From: Bacillota bacterium
GTDB lineage: Bacteria > Bacillota > Clostridia > Acetivibrionales > DUMC01
NCBI GenBank assembly: GCA_013314855.1
Contig: JABUEW010000027.1
Location: 1 to 42,506 of the forward strand
DNA: 42,506 bases
Direction: 5' to 3'
How positions within the stretch are numbered: the stretch's first letter is position 1; every line of letters begins with the position of its first letter. Shown here in pieces: positions 17,189 to 25,551 of this stretch. Below the pieces are notes generated by a model that saw only the letters and a list, made by a program, of their open reading frames with translations, was not told where the DNA came from and ran no database searches. Both the position numbers and the translations under genes were made by a program.

Positions 17189-18472
17189 TTATTTCTTTCT
17201 GTTAAACTTAATTTTAGCAGTAAGCACCCTGTCGGTAGTAAATATCTTCGCTGCTATAATTATAAGCAAAATCAATACAATTAACTGGTATATAATTCCC
17301 CATGTCACGGTCATGTACCTGCGAAAGAATATGCCCTGCGATACAAGAAATGAATGTGAAAATGGAATGGCGTAAACAAAATACTTAAGGGCCGGCGAAG
17401 CCGTGTCCAGGTTCATGAACATGGAAATAAAATATGGTATCATTACTATAAATATAATTGGAGCGATCAGGCTTTGTGCTTTCTTCACATCCTCTGAAAA
17501 GACTCCAAGGATCAGTGAAACGGCAAGCGCTATCAGTATGCTCAGGAAAAGTGAAACGCCTATAAGCAAATAGTCCGTGATACCAAGAGTCAGGCCAAGC
17601 TGGTTCAAGGCGCTAATCAACTTCTGGCTGGACTCGCTCTTGAAAGCGTCACCTGTTACCCCCCTTATATAATAGCTCATTCCGACCATATATACAGCTG
17701 CCATAATCAGAGATACGATGCCAGCAGCAGACATTTTAGCCGTCACCAGAGATGTCCTGCTTATCGGCGTGCTTAAAAGCGTTTCCAGGGTTTTATTCTC
17801 CTTTTCTGAAGCAATGGCAACCACCACTGTCTGAGATGCCATTATAATGATTACAAAAATAACAATGGGTATAAACATTGTTTGTGAATTGATAAAACCC
17901 ATCAGTTCTTCCAAGCTCACATTTGCAGTCTTACTGCCTAATACAACCAGATTCTCAGCAGTAATAGGATTTTTTAATTCTTCTGGGTTTTCCGATAAAG
18001 CCTTTTTCATAATTAACATATTGCTGAAGTGTTCATTTATAATCTTAAATGCCCGCGTACCCGAACCGGAGCTCATTAAACCGGAAACTGAAAATCCCTG
18101 TAGGATATTATAATTTTCAATCCTCTGAGGCTTGAATTCCAGAAGGCCCTTCTCAAAACCTGAGGGGATGGATATTACATTGTATATATTCTTCTCCTTT
18201 GCTTCTTCAATAACTAAATCAACCGTTTCTTCGCTATACAGAAACACCTGGTACCCTGCAGATTCTAAGATATCTGCAACCATTTGTGAAGTGGGGGAAG
18301 AATCGAGGTCATGAACTATAATGCTTTGTGAACTACTTGCTTTCCTGCTCTCTTTTCCGACCACATTCCCTATAAACACAAAAATCATTATGCCAATTAA
18401 TAACGGTAAAATCATTTGGAGTGTCAGGAGCTCTCTTATCTCCTTCTTAAATAATGCCATAAATCTATTCAT
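17189..18472 (-). CDS. ABC-2 exporter permease (NatB-like)
   Basis: A 427-residue permease. A first membrane segment (about 20-40) is followed by a large extracytoplasmic region (to about 200) and a C-terminal bundle of about five membrane helices. ASEKENKTLETLLSTPISRTSLV is the conserved coupling-helix motif of the NatB/ABC-2 exporter family. Its start overlaps the ATPase gene by 4 bp (ATGA). Relatives export Na+, drugs or peptides; the substrate here is unknown. Confidence 0.88.
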   Translation of the reverse strand: MNRFMALFKKEIRELLTLQMILPLLIGIMIFVFIGNVVGKESRKASSSQSIIVHDLDSSPTSQMVADILESAGYQVFLYSEETVDLVIEEAKEKNIYNVISIPSGFEKGLLEFKPQRIENYNILQGFSVSGLMSSGSGTRAFKIINEHFSNMLIMKKALSENPEELKNPITAENLVVLGSKTANVSLEELMGFINSQTMFIPIVIFVIIIMASQTVVVAIASEKENKTLETLLSTPISRTSLVTAKMSAAGIVSLIMAAVYMVGMSYYIRGVTGDAFKSESSQKLISALNQLGLTLGITDYLLIGVSLFLSILIALAVSLILGVFSEDVKKAQSLIAPIIFIVMIPYFISMFMNLDTASPALKYFVYAIPFSHSFLVSQGIFFRRYMTVTWGIIYQLIVLILLIIIAAKIFTTDRVLTAKIKFNRKK

Positions 18473-19191
18473 CTTGCCACCTCCGCAAACACTTCTTCAA
18501 GATTCTGCGCTCCAAATTCCTTCTTTAATTCCTCAGGGGTTCCAACTTCTAGTATTTTACCTTTATCGATTATGGCAACCCTGTCGCACAGGTACTCAAT
18601 CTCGAGCATGTTGTGGCTTGAAACCAGGACTGTCATACCGGATTTTGCAAGCCTTTTTATGGTATTTCTTATTTCAAGCGCATTTATTACGTCCAGCCCG
18701 CTAGTAGGTTCATCCAGTATTGCCAGCTTAGGCCTAGTCATCACTGCCCTGGCCAGCAACAATTTCCGCGTCATACCTTTACTGAATGTGGATATCTTAT
18801 CTTTCAACCTGTCCCCAAGATCTGCAATTTCCGAGGCAACCCTCACATATTCCTCGCAGGTTCTTTCATCCGGTGCAAAAAGGCTTGCCATAAAACGCAA
18901 ATATTCCTTTCCGGTTAAGTTCTTATATGCCCCAGCTTCTTCGGGAAGATAGCTTATTATGTTTCTAATTTTATCCGGCTGTTTTTTTACGCTTATACCG
19001 TAAATGTATACGTCGCCACCATCCGAAGAAAGAATTGTTGCAATAATCCTTAAAGTTGTCGTTTTCCCAGCTCCATTGGGTCCAATCAGGGCAAAGATTT
19101 CACCAGGGCTTACATCAAAACTGATTCCTTTTAATGCTTTAAGATTACCGTAATTCTTCTCAAGATTTTCTACCACAAGAGCCTTCTCCAT
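18469..19191 (-). CDS. ABC-2 exporter ATPase (NatA-like)
   Basis: A 240-residue ATPase. Walker A is GPNGAGKTTTLR, the signature is FSKGMTRKLLLAR, Walker B is LAILDEPTSGLD, and the H-loop is VSSHNMLEIE. SKGMTRK instead of SGGQ-type is usual for this subfamily. It forms an operon with the NatB-like permease. Confidence 0.92.
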   Translation of the reverse strand: MEKALVVENLEKNYGNLKALKGISFDVSPGEIFALIGPNGAGKTTTLRIIATILSSDGGDVYIYGISVKKQPDKIRNIISYLPEEAGAYKNLTGKEYLRFMASLFAPDERTCEEYVRVASEIADLGDRLKDKISTFSKGMTRKLLLARAVMTRPKLAILDEPTSGLDVINALEIRNTIKRLAKSGMTVLVSSHNMLEIEYLCDRVAIIDKGKILEVGTPEELKKEFGAQNLEEVFAEVAR

Positions 19192-19236
19192 AACTGGTCC
19201 TCCTTTCGTACGTACTAAATAAAAGATAATATAATA

Positions 19237-19265
19237 ATTATATGAAAGTTTGGAAACCTATGCAA
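19237..19265 (-). promoter_or_regulatory. promoter of the NatAB-like operon
   Basis: On the minus strand TTGCAT (19,260-19,265) and TATAAT (19,237-19,242) are 17 bp apart, about 46 bp before the ATPase start codon, which is preceded by GGAGGACC. Confidence 0.65.
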
Positions 19266-19312
19266 CTGCTTAGAAAATTAATTTAAAGGAAACTTACCTC
19301 TTCATGGATCTA

Positions 19313-19471
19313 TCATCTTTCAAGTTCAATCCATTCAAGCTCTTCCAGGAAATAGAACAAATCTTCAATCGAATGGGCAAGGGTGGATATATTGTTAAAG
19401 AGCATCACCACAGAAGAACTCTTTATGGTGTGCATTATTCTGAATATTTCGTTTATTGCGTGCTGTTCATC
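19313..19471 (-). pseudogene. CheA HPt-domain fragment
   Basis: About 50 codons end in TGA. The peptide includes INEIFRIMHTIKSSSVVMLF and LAHSIEDLFYFLEELE, the four-helix histidine phosphotransfer domain of CheA with the phospho-accepting His in MHTIKSSS. There is no start codon, no kinase domain and no chemotaxis neighbour. A stop lies directly upstream in frame. It is a remnant, joined on its upstream side to a GGDEF fragment. Confidence 0.65.
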
Positions 19472-19562
19472 GTTTCAACTCAACATTCAATTTCGCTCTG
19501 TTATATGTTTCACACAGAGGGTCTGTCATTGAAAGCCTGATTAGTTCCTTATTATTAAGAAA
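19467..19562 (-). pseudogene. GGDEF-domain start fragment
   Basis: About 30 codons read NNKELIRLSMTDPLCETYNR and then AKLNVELKR before TGA. The LSMTDPLTGxYNR pattern is the entry to a diguanylate cyclase GGDEF domain, but the catalytic GGDEF loop is absent. It overlaps the CheA remnant by a few bases in another frame. Confidence 0.6.
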
Positions 19563-19915
19563 CAAAATACGGCAAAAACATGAGCGATTGGGTCGTCTTT
19601 TTGTAAAATCTGCAGGGAATATCCGCCAGAAGTATTGCTGTAAATATCTAAAGAGCATTTGCGATAAAGATAAAAATAAACGCCAAATTATACAGAACGG
19701 TATTTCTCGTTATGGTCCAGAGAGAGCCTGATTCATACAGGTATCTGAAATTCTCAAAACTTATGAACGGGCTGCCGAAAATACCGCCTCTAAAATCATA
19801 CCGTGTGAAAGCAAGATATATACCGAACATTGGCATATATGAATTGAATAAAAAAAACAGAACTGCCGGTATTACCATTATATATAGTTTTCTATTTTTG
19901 AAGATTTCATAAGTG
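19555..19915 (-). pseudogene. sugar ABC permease (LplB-like) N-terminal remnant
   Basis: The reading frame KNRKLYIMVIPAVLFFLFNS, then MPMFGIYLAFTRYDFRGGIF and FENFRYLYESG, is the N-terminus of LplB/YtcP-type carbohydrate permeases. It is interrupted by an in-frame TAG after FIFIANAL and resumes with IFTAILLADIPCRF and FLPYFVS before a stop. About 110 of the usual 300 residues remain. Its first codons overlap the 3' end of the ArsR-type gene in a different frame. Confidence 0.7.
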
Positions 19916-20372
19916 AATCCTTGTATTTTTTCATTTTTTCATTTACAACAAACTTCCTTGGTATGAGTATATACTTTTTATAACTGCTGTAATTATTGAA
20001 TATTTCCAAAATATGCCTATCATCAAATTCTTCTATATTCTGGATTATTTCCCGGGTTGTATTTCTGTCCTTGTATGTATGCTTATCACATTCGTCATCT
20101 GCAGGAGTTACACATGACAATTCGATGATTTTATTGGCTACATCCTTCAAAAGCTCCCGGTCTACCCAGTAATGAGTATAATATCCCCGTTTATCTCCCT
20201 TTACGATTCCAGCATTTCTCAGGACTTTAAGATGTTGAGATACAGCAGATTCTGAAATATTCAACTGTTTGGCTAATGCTCCAACGCAATAATCATGACT
20301 TACAAGAAGTTTAACAAGACTATAACGGGTTTCATCAGATAGTGCTTTCAAGATTTCTATTAATTCAGTCAA
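19878..20372 (-). CDS. ArsR-family transcriptional regulator
   Basis: About 164 residues. A winged helix lies at about 8-75: LSDETRYSLVKLL, then ALAKQLNISESAVSQHLKVL (recognition helix) and the wing GIVKGDKRGYYTHYWV. A cysteine/histidine pair region (LSCVTPADDECDKH) may be a metal or thiol sensor. The C-terminal 60 residues are charged and have no recognised domain; the extreme end runs into the permease remnant, so the natural 3' end may be lost. The start is a TTG, best at 20,372 (7 bp after GAGGTG). Likely autoregulated through the dyad upstream. Confidence 0.85.
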   Translation of the reverse strand: MTELIEILKALSDETRYSLVKLLVSHDYCVGALAKQLNISESAVSQHLKVLRNAGIVKGDKRGYYTHYWVDRELLKDVANKIIELSCVTPADDECDKHTYKDRNTTREIIQNIEEFDDRHILEIFNNYSSYKKYILIPRKFVVNEKMKKYKDSLMKSSKIENYI

Positions 20373-20388
20373 TAACAATCACCTCGCA

Positions 20389-20429
20389 TTCAATTAAGTA
20401 TATACTAAATTAAATTATAAATACTTGAA
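20389..20429 (-). promoter_or_regulatory. candidate ArsR operator dyad
   Basis: TTCAATTAAGTATATA and TATAAATACTTGAA (plus strand) form an imperfect inverted repeat spanning 41 bp, directly upstream of the ArsR start, where autoregulatory operators of this family lie. Confidence 0.45.
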
Positions 20430-20511
20430 TTATTTTTGTCAACACTTTATACCAAGCTAAATCCTTGACTTTTTGAAGCCCCACTTTCCCAACATCACGG
20501 AAAACAAATAA

Positions 20512-20541
20512 TTGTAGAAAAACTATTTTCTGTGGTATAAT
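20512..20541 (+). promoter_or_regulatory. promoter of the Rpn-like gene
   Basis: TTGTAG at 20,512-20,517 and a perfect TATAAT at 20,536-20,541 are separated by 18 bp, 58 bp upstream of the ATG. Confidence 0.55.
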
Positions 20542-20599
20542 AGCATTAGGTGAATATATTGCTAATACTAATAGGGTGAATTGGTAGAAAGGACTGTAT

Positions 20600-21553
20600 A
20601 TGAGTATTATAAACAAGCCACATGATAAGTTTTTTAAAGAAACTTTAAGTGATCTTGAAACTACAAAAGATTTCATGCTCAACTATCTGCCCAAAGAGTT
20701 ACTAGAAATAATTGATCTAGATAGTATTTCGGCTGAGAAAGATAGCTTTATTGACAAAGAATTAAAAGAACTATTTTCAGATGTATTATTTAAGACCATT
20801 ATTAATGGAAAAGACGGATATATTTATTTTTTATTTGAACATAAAAGCTATTTATCAGAGAGAACACCTTTACAGTTATTAAAGTATATGATTAGAATAT
20901 GGGAACAAAAAATTAATAAAGAAAATATTAGTAAGTTACCCATAATTATTCCTTTAGTAGTTTACCATGGAGAGGATAAGTGGAACATAGATATAAGATT
21001 TACAGGGATGATAGAAGGGATAGGGGACTTGCCGGAAAACATTAGAAAATACATTCCCCACTATGAATATATTCTATATGACTTATCACCCTATGGAGAA
21101 GAAGAAATAAAAGGAAATGTAAAACTTAGGATTTTTTTAGAGATACTAAAGGCAATATTCAATGAAAACTTTGATGAATTTATAAAAACTCTGGAAAGGT
21201 CATTTGAAGCCTTAGAAAAACTGGAACATCAGGAAAAAGGCATAGACTATTTTGAGACTTTTGTTAGATATATTATGAATGCAAGAAACGACATCAATAT
21301 AAAAGATGTCTATGAAGCAGCAAAAAAAATCTCTTTAGAAAGGAGCGAGGAGATTATGACAATAGCAGAACAACTTATTAAAGAAGGAATGCAAAAAGGA
21401 ATGCAAAAAGGAATGCAAAAAGGAATTATAGAGGGAAAAAGAAAAATAGCTAGAAACCTTTTGAAACTGGGATTTTCAGCAGAACAAGTAGCAGAAGCTG
21501 CTGAGTTGTCTACTGAAGAAGTTTTGCAGTTAAAAATGAAGGTTGAAAATTAA
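20600..21553 (+). CDS. Rpn-family recombination-promoting nuclease / transposase_31 protein
   Basis: A 317-residue protein beginning INKPHDKFFKETLSDLETTK, the Rpn/PF04754 N-terminal signature. The PD-(D/E)xK nuclease core is visible as an acidic residue in LFSDVLFKTI followed by YFLFEHKSY, where E-x-K is the catalytic pair. The C-terminus carries three direct repeats of GMQK, then a helix ending in a helix-turn-helix-like LKLGFSAEQVAEAAELS. Rpn proteins are DNA endonucleases that promote RecA-independent recombination and are highly duplicated in Clostridia. It has its own promoter and a hairpin after the stop. Confidence 0.88.
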   Translation: MSIINKPHDKFFKETLSDLETTKDFMLNYLPKELLEIIDLDSISAEKDSFIDKELKELFSDVLFKTIINGKDGYIYFLFEHKSYLSERTPLQLLKYMIRIWEQKINKENISKLPIIIPLVVYHGEDKWNIDIRFTGMIEGIGDLPENIRKYIPHYEYILYDLSPYGEEEIKGNVKLRIFLEILKAIFNENFDEFIKTLERSFEALEKLEHQEKGIDYFETFVRYIMNARNDINIKDVYEAAKKISLERSEEIMTIAEQLIKEGMQKGMQKGMQKGIIEGKRKIARNLLKLGFSAEQVAEAAELSTEEVLQLKMKVEN

Positions 21554-21561
21554 AGAAATAT

Positions 21562-21606
21562 AGCACGGGAGGAGACTGTACCGACAGCCTCAGTACTTTC
21601 CCGTGC
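21562..21606 (+). terminator. hairpin after the Rpn-like gene
   Basis: GCACGGGA at 21,563-21,570 pairs with TCCCGTGC at 21,599-21,606, around a loop containing CTGTACCGACAG. A T-run (ATTTTTTAAA) follows 9 bp later. It is terminator-like, but the loop is large. Confidence 0.45.
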
Positions 21607-21807
21607 AGCCCTAACTATTTTTTAAAATTACCAATTTTAGTAAATTTAACTTTTTTCAACAATATTTGGTCTTGTGGATTTTTACGTGAATATCTATTTT
21701 TTGAACTGTCGGTACATCATTCATAGATGGATAAAGTATGGCTACAGTTTTATTCCCTATGCCGCTTATCGCATAAATTGCCAATTGATAAAGCATCTCT
21801 CTTGGCA

Positions 21808-22155
21808 TTACCAAACTGTTTCTGTGTCCAGGTTGGAAAATCTAATGCTAGTAGTCCTGAATCCTGTTCTATTGATAATGTTCACAAAAGTTGCTTTATC
21901 ATCTTTATACTTTGACCATTCGGACGGAGTATATATAACAATGTCTAAATCTATATCGTATTCAATCTCAACAAGCATTTCTCTTAATGTTTTTCTCTTG
22001 TCTTCTGTCTCAAGGATTACGTAAATATCTATATCGCTACCACGCTTAATAGAACCTTTTACACATGAGCCAAAAAGGATTATATCTTCAGGGTCGTATT
22101 TTATTAGAATCTGATTCTTAACTTTTTCATTCTCATTATAATAAGGATAAATCAA
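21808..22155 (-). CDS. MNT-type nucleotidyltransferase domain protein
   Basis: A 115-residue protein with the minimal nucleotidyltransferase motif GSCVKGSIKRGSDIDIYV (G-S-x(n)-SDID) and a third acidic residue in DIDLDIVIY. Such proteins usually pair with HEPN proteins; here no HEPN partner is visible and it follows a RelE-type toxin. The last 20 residues (NRTGFRTTSIRF...) do not look like the usual family end, suggesting a 3' truncation. It starts at TTG, overlapping the RelE-type stop by 4 bp. Confidence 0.8.
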   Translation of the reverse strand: MIYPYYNENEKVKNQILIKYDPEDIILFGSCVKGSIKRGSDIDIYVILETEDKRKTLREMLVEIEYDIDLDIVIYTPSEWSKYKDDKATFVNIINRTGFRTTSIRFSNLDTETVW

Positions 22156-22502
22156 TCAATCATATCCTTGAATACATTATCACCATATTTTCTCTTACGC
22201 TTTGCAGCAGTTTCATAACAGTAGGTTTCATCTCGTTTAGATACTACCACTATATTCATTACTTTTACATCTCTTACCAATGTATATACTACTCTTATAC
22301 CAATTCCTTTATATTTAATTTTAAAAAAGCCAGTTAGATTATTCCCGCCCTTATTCCCAAGAGGCTTACCATACCCACCTTCACTCTGTGACAGAGGGTT
22401 TTGTCTGACTTTTTTAATACCTGCCAATACAATCTCCCGTAAATCTGGATCAAGTTTATCAAGGTCATCTTTTGCCTCTTTTAAATATTTATCCTGCCAC
22501 AT
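22152..22502 (-). CDS. RelE/ParE-family toxin
   Basis: A 116-residue protein. Helix-rich KYLKEAKDDLDKLDPDLREI, then NPLSQSEGGYGKPLGN, FKIKYKGIGIRVVYTL and KVMNIVVVSKRDE match the RelE/ParE fold, which cleaves mRNA at the ribosome or inhibits gyrase. It lies directly after the antitoxin gene (stop and start adjacent) and overlaps the nucleotidyltransferase gene, making a three-gene unit. Confidence 0.85.
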   Translation of the reverse strand: MWQDKYLKEAKDDLDKLDPDLREIVLAGIKKVRQNPLSQSEGGYGKPLGNKGGNNLTGFFKIKYKGIGIRVVYTLVRDVKVMNIVVVSKRDETYCYETAAKRKRKYGDNVFKDMID

Positions 22503-22847
22503 TTATTCAATCTCCACTGTCTCCATAAGTTTATCGAGCCGCTCTTCACTAATATTATATTCTTTTATTATATCATCGCGGGTTAGGGTTTCATTCTGGT
22601 TAAAATTTTTTATTCTTTCATTTGCCATCTTCAAAAGCTCAAAGTTCTCCTTTGTTTCCAAAAGATCTGTATATTCATCAACAGACAGTATTATCGCCTC
22701 TGGTTTATTGTTTTTTACAATAATATACTGCTCTTTGTTTTTCCCAACCCGTTGTATAATCTTTGAAGCCATGCCTCTGCTTAAATCAGAAACAGATATA
22801 AGTCTGCCGATCACATCTCTTAAATCAAGTTTTACTGTGTCAGGCAT
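22503..22847 (-). CDS. Phd/YefM-like antitoxin
   Basis: About 114 residues. The N-terminal half (LISVSDLSRGMASKIIQRV, then KNKEQYIIVKNNKPEAIIL and SVDEYTDLLE) is the Phd/YefM DNA-binding and dimerisation fold. The C-terminal half is charged and probably binds the toxin. The ATG at 22,847 follows GAGGTGG; a TTG one codon earlier is less likely. It is the first gene of the toxin-antitoxin unit and is expected to be autoregulated. Confidence 0.85.
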   Translation of the reverse strand: MPDTVKLDLRDVIGRLISVSDLSRGMASKIIQRVGKNKEQYIIVKNNKPEAIILSVDEYTDLLETKENFELLKMANERIKNFNQNETLTRDDIIKEYNISEERLDKLMETVEIE

Positions 22848-22850
22848 CAA

Positions 22851-23191
22851 ACCACCACCTCTTTATATGAGTTAAAACTAATCATCTCTAATTATAGTAT
22901 ATGCTAATTCATATATATTTTCAATGTAATTTTCATGAAATTTATATTAAGAATATATCTTGATTATAAACAATACTTTTAGTTTCTAACCATAATCGTC
23001 GAATTAAAGGATGAGAAAATTAATAAATTATTTCAATTAAGTTTTATTTTTGAACAGCATTTAGGATTCGCTATATCCCCAGTATCCAGTTATTTTTTCT
23101 AATAATGTAGGTTTATTGGGGGAAGGGGAGACTGCTGATTTAACTATCAAGTGCATATCAAGTACAGAAATATCCAATTTGCCCAACTTTC
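22851..23191. other. AT-rich intergenic stretch
   Basis: This 340-bp gap holds the antitoxin promoter region: TATAAT on the minus strand near 22,890, with no clear -35. It also has AT-rich repeats around TATATATGAATTAGCATATA. On the minus strand a short open stretch (about 23,066-23,180) reads KSAVSPSPNKPTLLEKITGY, which may be an unrecognised coding remnant. No gene can be supported. Confidence 0.3.
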
Positions 23192-23400
23192 TCACCCTTC
23201 CCTCTTAAAAATCTTATCCACGCTTTTTTGGATATAGTCTATCAATCCAGTCTCAAAAAGCCGTAACACAATGGTTTTAAACGGTACTGCGAATACATCC
23301 ATCAACCTTATTATATCGATGAGTTTCAAATGTACCGTGTCTATCTTTAAAATCCCTATCTGTTCTTTTAACAAATTTCTTGGGACAAGTAAAAGTATAC
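23192..23400 (-). pseudogene. ImmA/IrrE-type metallopeptidase C-terminal remnant
   Basis: About 68 residues include LLVPRNLLKEQIG, IDIIRLMDVFAVPFKTIVLR and LFETGLIDYI. This resembles the C-terminal half of ImmA/IrrE proteins (FLMP...DI-x-x-LA-x-x-F-x-V...RL). The HExxH half is absent. The upstream side abuts the ECF-transporter remnant, which reads the other way. Confidence 0.5.
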
Positions 23401-23598
23401 ATATCACTTATCGGAAGCATGATTGCAGGCAGGATTGTTGCAGGTATCGCTGTTTGGGTTCTTGCAACCTTTTTTACAGCCAACCTACCGGGACCTATCG
23501 TGTTCATTATCGGCAGCGTTACCAAAGGCATACCTGGTATCATCATTAATATGGCCATACCCAATTTATACCTACAAACCGCAGTAGGATTACCGTAG
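23395..23598 (+). pseudogene. ECF transporter S-component C-terminal remnant
   Basis: The frame reads YISLIGSMIAGRIVAGIAVW...PGPIVFIIGSVTKGIPGIII, the last three membrane helices of an ECF vitamin-transporter S component. The N-terminal half is missing and the 5' end meets the ImmA-type remnant tail to tail. It ends 2 bp from the convergent DUF89 gene. A fragment, unlikely to function alone. Confidence 0.55.
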
Positions 23599-23599
23599 C

Positions 23600-24457
23600 C
23601 TATCTAGCAAAAAACACCACATCACCAAATTCTGCTCCCGCTACCTTACTGACCTCTTGACATTTAATCTTCAAAAGAAAGAAAACCTTATCTTTGACTA
23701 AAGCCTCTTCCTCTAAAGATTCAAAATTGGCCTGTCCTTTGGATAAAACCAGTTTAGCATTTTCAAGCCTATTTAGAAAAGTCTTGGAAAGCCGCTTTAG
23801 ACTAATTCCTAAAAAATTAGTTCCTGTAGTTATTACATCCGCTATTTTATCCATACCGACATAAATGGCATCACACATAGTTGCATCGTTTAAAATAGGC
23901 CCTTCTTTAACTGCATATATTACCTTTTTTCCCCTTCGGACCAATTCCTCGACCAGTATTTTGTCAAATACAATCTCGCCGGCATTATCCCCTAAAAACA
24001 GTACCTCTTCAACGATATTAAGTTTTTTTATAAAAGCTGCATAATCATCCTTTGAAAACCCAATCTCTAAACTATGTTTTAAGCCTGCATCTATATCGTA
24101 GCTCCTATTGATACCAAGGTCAATGACGTTTCCGGCAACCGCTACCTTCAAAGCCTGATATAAACTGTCATTGGAATCTTCTACAATTGCCTTGAGTTTT
24201 GGATATAGTGAAAGTGCTATATCGTTAGATTCCCTTTTGGCTCTTTTGTATGGATCATTCACTCCAATCATTTCATACGCTTTCAGGATGGCTTTAGTTG
24301 AGTTTTCGGCAGGGGAATCATTTCTATCAAAACTCTTTACATAGTCCATCAGCTTATAAATAACTTCATATTGGGTATCCTCATCTACTCCTGCAAGGTT
24401 CATACAGGTAACTACCTGCTTTAGATAACAGTGTACGCAATCTATATATGATCTCAT
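23600..24457 (-). CDS. DUF89/ARMT1-like phosphatase-type protein
   Basis: About 285 residues, starting MRSYIDCVHCYLKQ with a CxxC pair. The DUF89 core has VAGNVIDLG, LFLGDNAGEIVFDKILVEEL (metal-binding D and N in GDNAGE), a conserved KEGPILNDAT and an LVLSKGQANFESL motif. The family includes metal-dependent phosphatases acting on damaged sugar phosphates and related metabolites; the substrate here is unknown. I start at the ATG 9 bp after GGAAAGGGAAG rather than at 24,514. Confidence 0.88.
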   Translation of the reverse strand: MRSYIDCVHCYLKQVVTCMNLAGVDEDTQYEVIYKLMDYVKSFDRNDSPAENSTKAILKAYEMIGVNDPYKRAKRESNDIALSLYPKLKAIVEDSNDSLYQALKVAVAGNVIDLGINRSYDIDAGLKHSLEIGFSKDDYAAFIKKLNIVEEVLFLGDNAGEIVFDKILVEELVRRGKKVIYAVKEGPILNDATMCDAIYVGMDKIADVITTGTNFLGISLKRLSKTFLNRLENAKLVLSKGQANFESLEEEALVKDKVFFLLKIKCQEVSKVAGAEFGDVVFFAR

Positions 24458-24544
24458 ACTTCTTCCCTTTCCATGTATGTATTGATTCCTAACATTGTCC
24501 ATTATAACATGCAATATACCGGTATTACAATTCTTTCTCCCCTG

Positions 24545-24742
24545 TTATTTTCTCTGAGGAATAATTTCAATCCAATATCCGTCAGGGTCTTCAATAAAGT
24601 AAATCCCCATAGACTTGTTTTCAAAACATATACACCCCATATTCTTGTGACGTTCATAAGCAGCATTATTGTCAGTTTCTATTTTATGAGATGATTCTAT
24701 TTTCTCACTACAACAACATTTATTTAATTTTTCATTTGTCAT
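24545..24742 (-). pseudogene. truncated glyoxalase-I-like (VOC) protein
   Basis: A 65-residue ORF. The C-terminal 40 residues (AYERHKNMGCICFENKSMGI and DPDGYWIEIIP) are the last strand-helix module of lactoylglutathione lyase, including the metal-ligand Glu in YWIEI. The first 25 residues (MTNEKLNKCCCSEKIESSHK) are unlike any VOC N-terminus, and a full protein is about 125 residues. A ribosome-binding site (GGAGGG) is present, so the shortened product might be made. Confidence 0.6.
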
Positions 24743-24809
24743 TTTATACTTCCCTCCAAGATAAATAATGTAAACGCATCTTTTTCATCAGGTCCATCCT
24801 AAAATTATA

Positions 24810-25457
24810 TCATGGCATCCGAAGCATTTTCCATCCGCTGCTTATAAAATATACTGAAAATACTATAATAAATATACCTAACAATAAAATAATCCAGCGA
24901 TATACAGTATCACTTATCAGTTTCTTGCCTCTGGAAAATGCTATGGAAATTGCTGAATACCACACAAAGTCCGATAAAATATGTCCTATAAAAAAGAACA
25001 AAACACCAATTAACCCTAAAGTATAAGACTGGCGTATTGACTCCATCCCCGTTGACGCCCACCAGAGAATGAAGTAAGGATTAGTAGCGCTTACAAGTGC
25101 TCCCGCTAATACAAGATTTTTCATACCTGCACTATTCCCTGCTCTTTGGTTCTCCAGAGAAACTGACTTATTTATACCAGACTTGATCATTCCATACCCC
25201 ATCCATGCAAGAAAAGCACCGCCAAATAATCCAATAAATCCCGCAACTGTCGGATTAGAGAAAAAATCTTTAAGTCCGAATGTCATGATGATAATTAGTA
25301 TAAATTCCAGGATTCCATGTCCTAATACTGTCAAAGGGCCTGCTGTCCACCCTTTTTTAAGGCTGCCATCAATCGTGACCCCCAACATAGGCCCAGGCAT
25401 TAATGCTCCTGAAAAGCCTATTAAAAAAGCACTAATGAAAATCCCCCACAAAACCAT
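24810..25457 (-). CDS. LysE-family exporter
   Basis: A 215-residue membrane protein with six hydrophobic segments. The N-terminus GFSGALMPGPMLGVTI is the LysE/RhtB signature and FLAWMGYGMIKSG is conserved in the family. A second motif, LVSATNPYFILWWAS, marks the repeat half. Members export amino acids or other small solutes; the substrate is unknown. Monocistronic, with no adjacent LysG-type regulator. Confidence 0.85.
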   Translation of the reverse strand: MVLWGIFISAFLIGFSGALMPGPMLGVTIDGSLKKGWTAGPLTVLGHGILEFILIIIMTFGLKDFFSNPTVAGFIGLFGGAFLAWMGYGMIKSGINKSVSLENQRAGNSAGMKNLVLAGALVSATNPYFILWWASTGMESIRQSYTLGLIGVLFFFIGHILSDFVWYSAISIAFSRGKKLISDTVYRWIILLLGIFIIVFSVYFISSGWKMLRMP

Positions 25458-25551
25458 GTTAATTAACCTCTCTTAATCAAAAGTAACTTTTTTACAGTGA
25501 GAGATATTCTTTTTTAAAAAGTTTTCATTCTCCTTACTATCCCCCATACTT

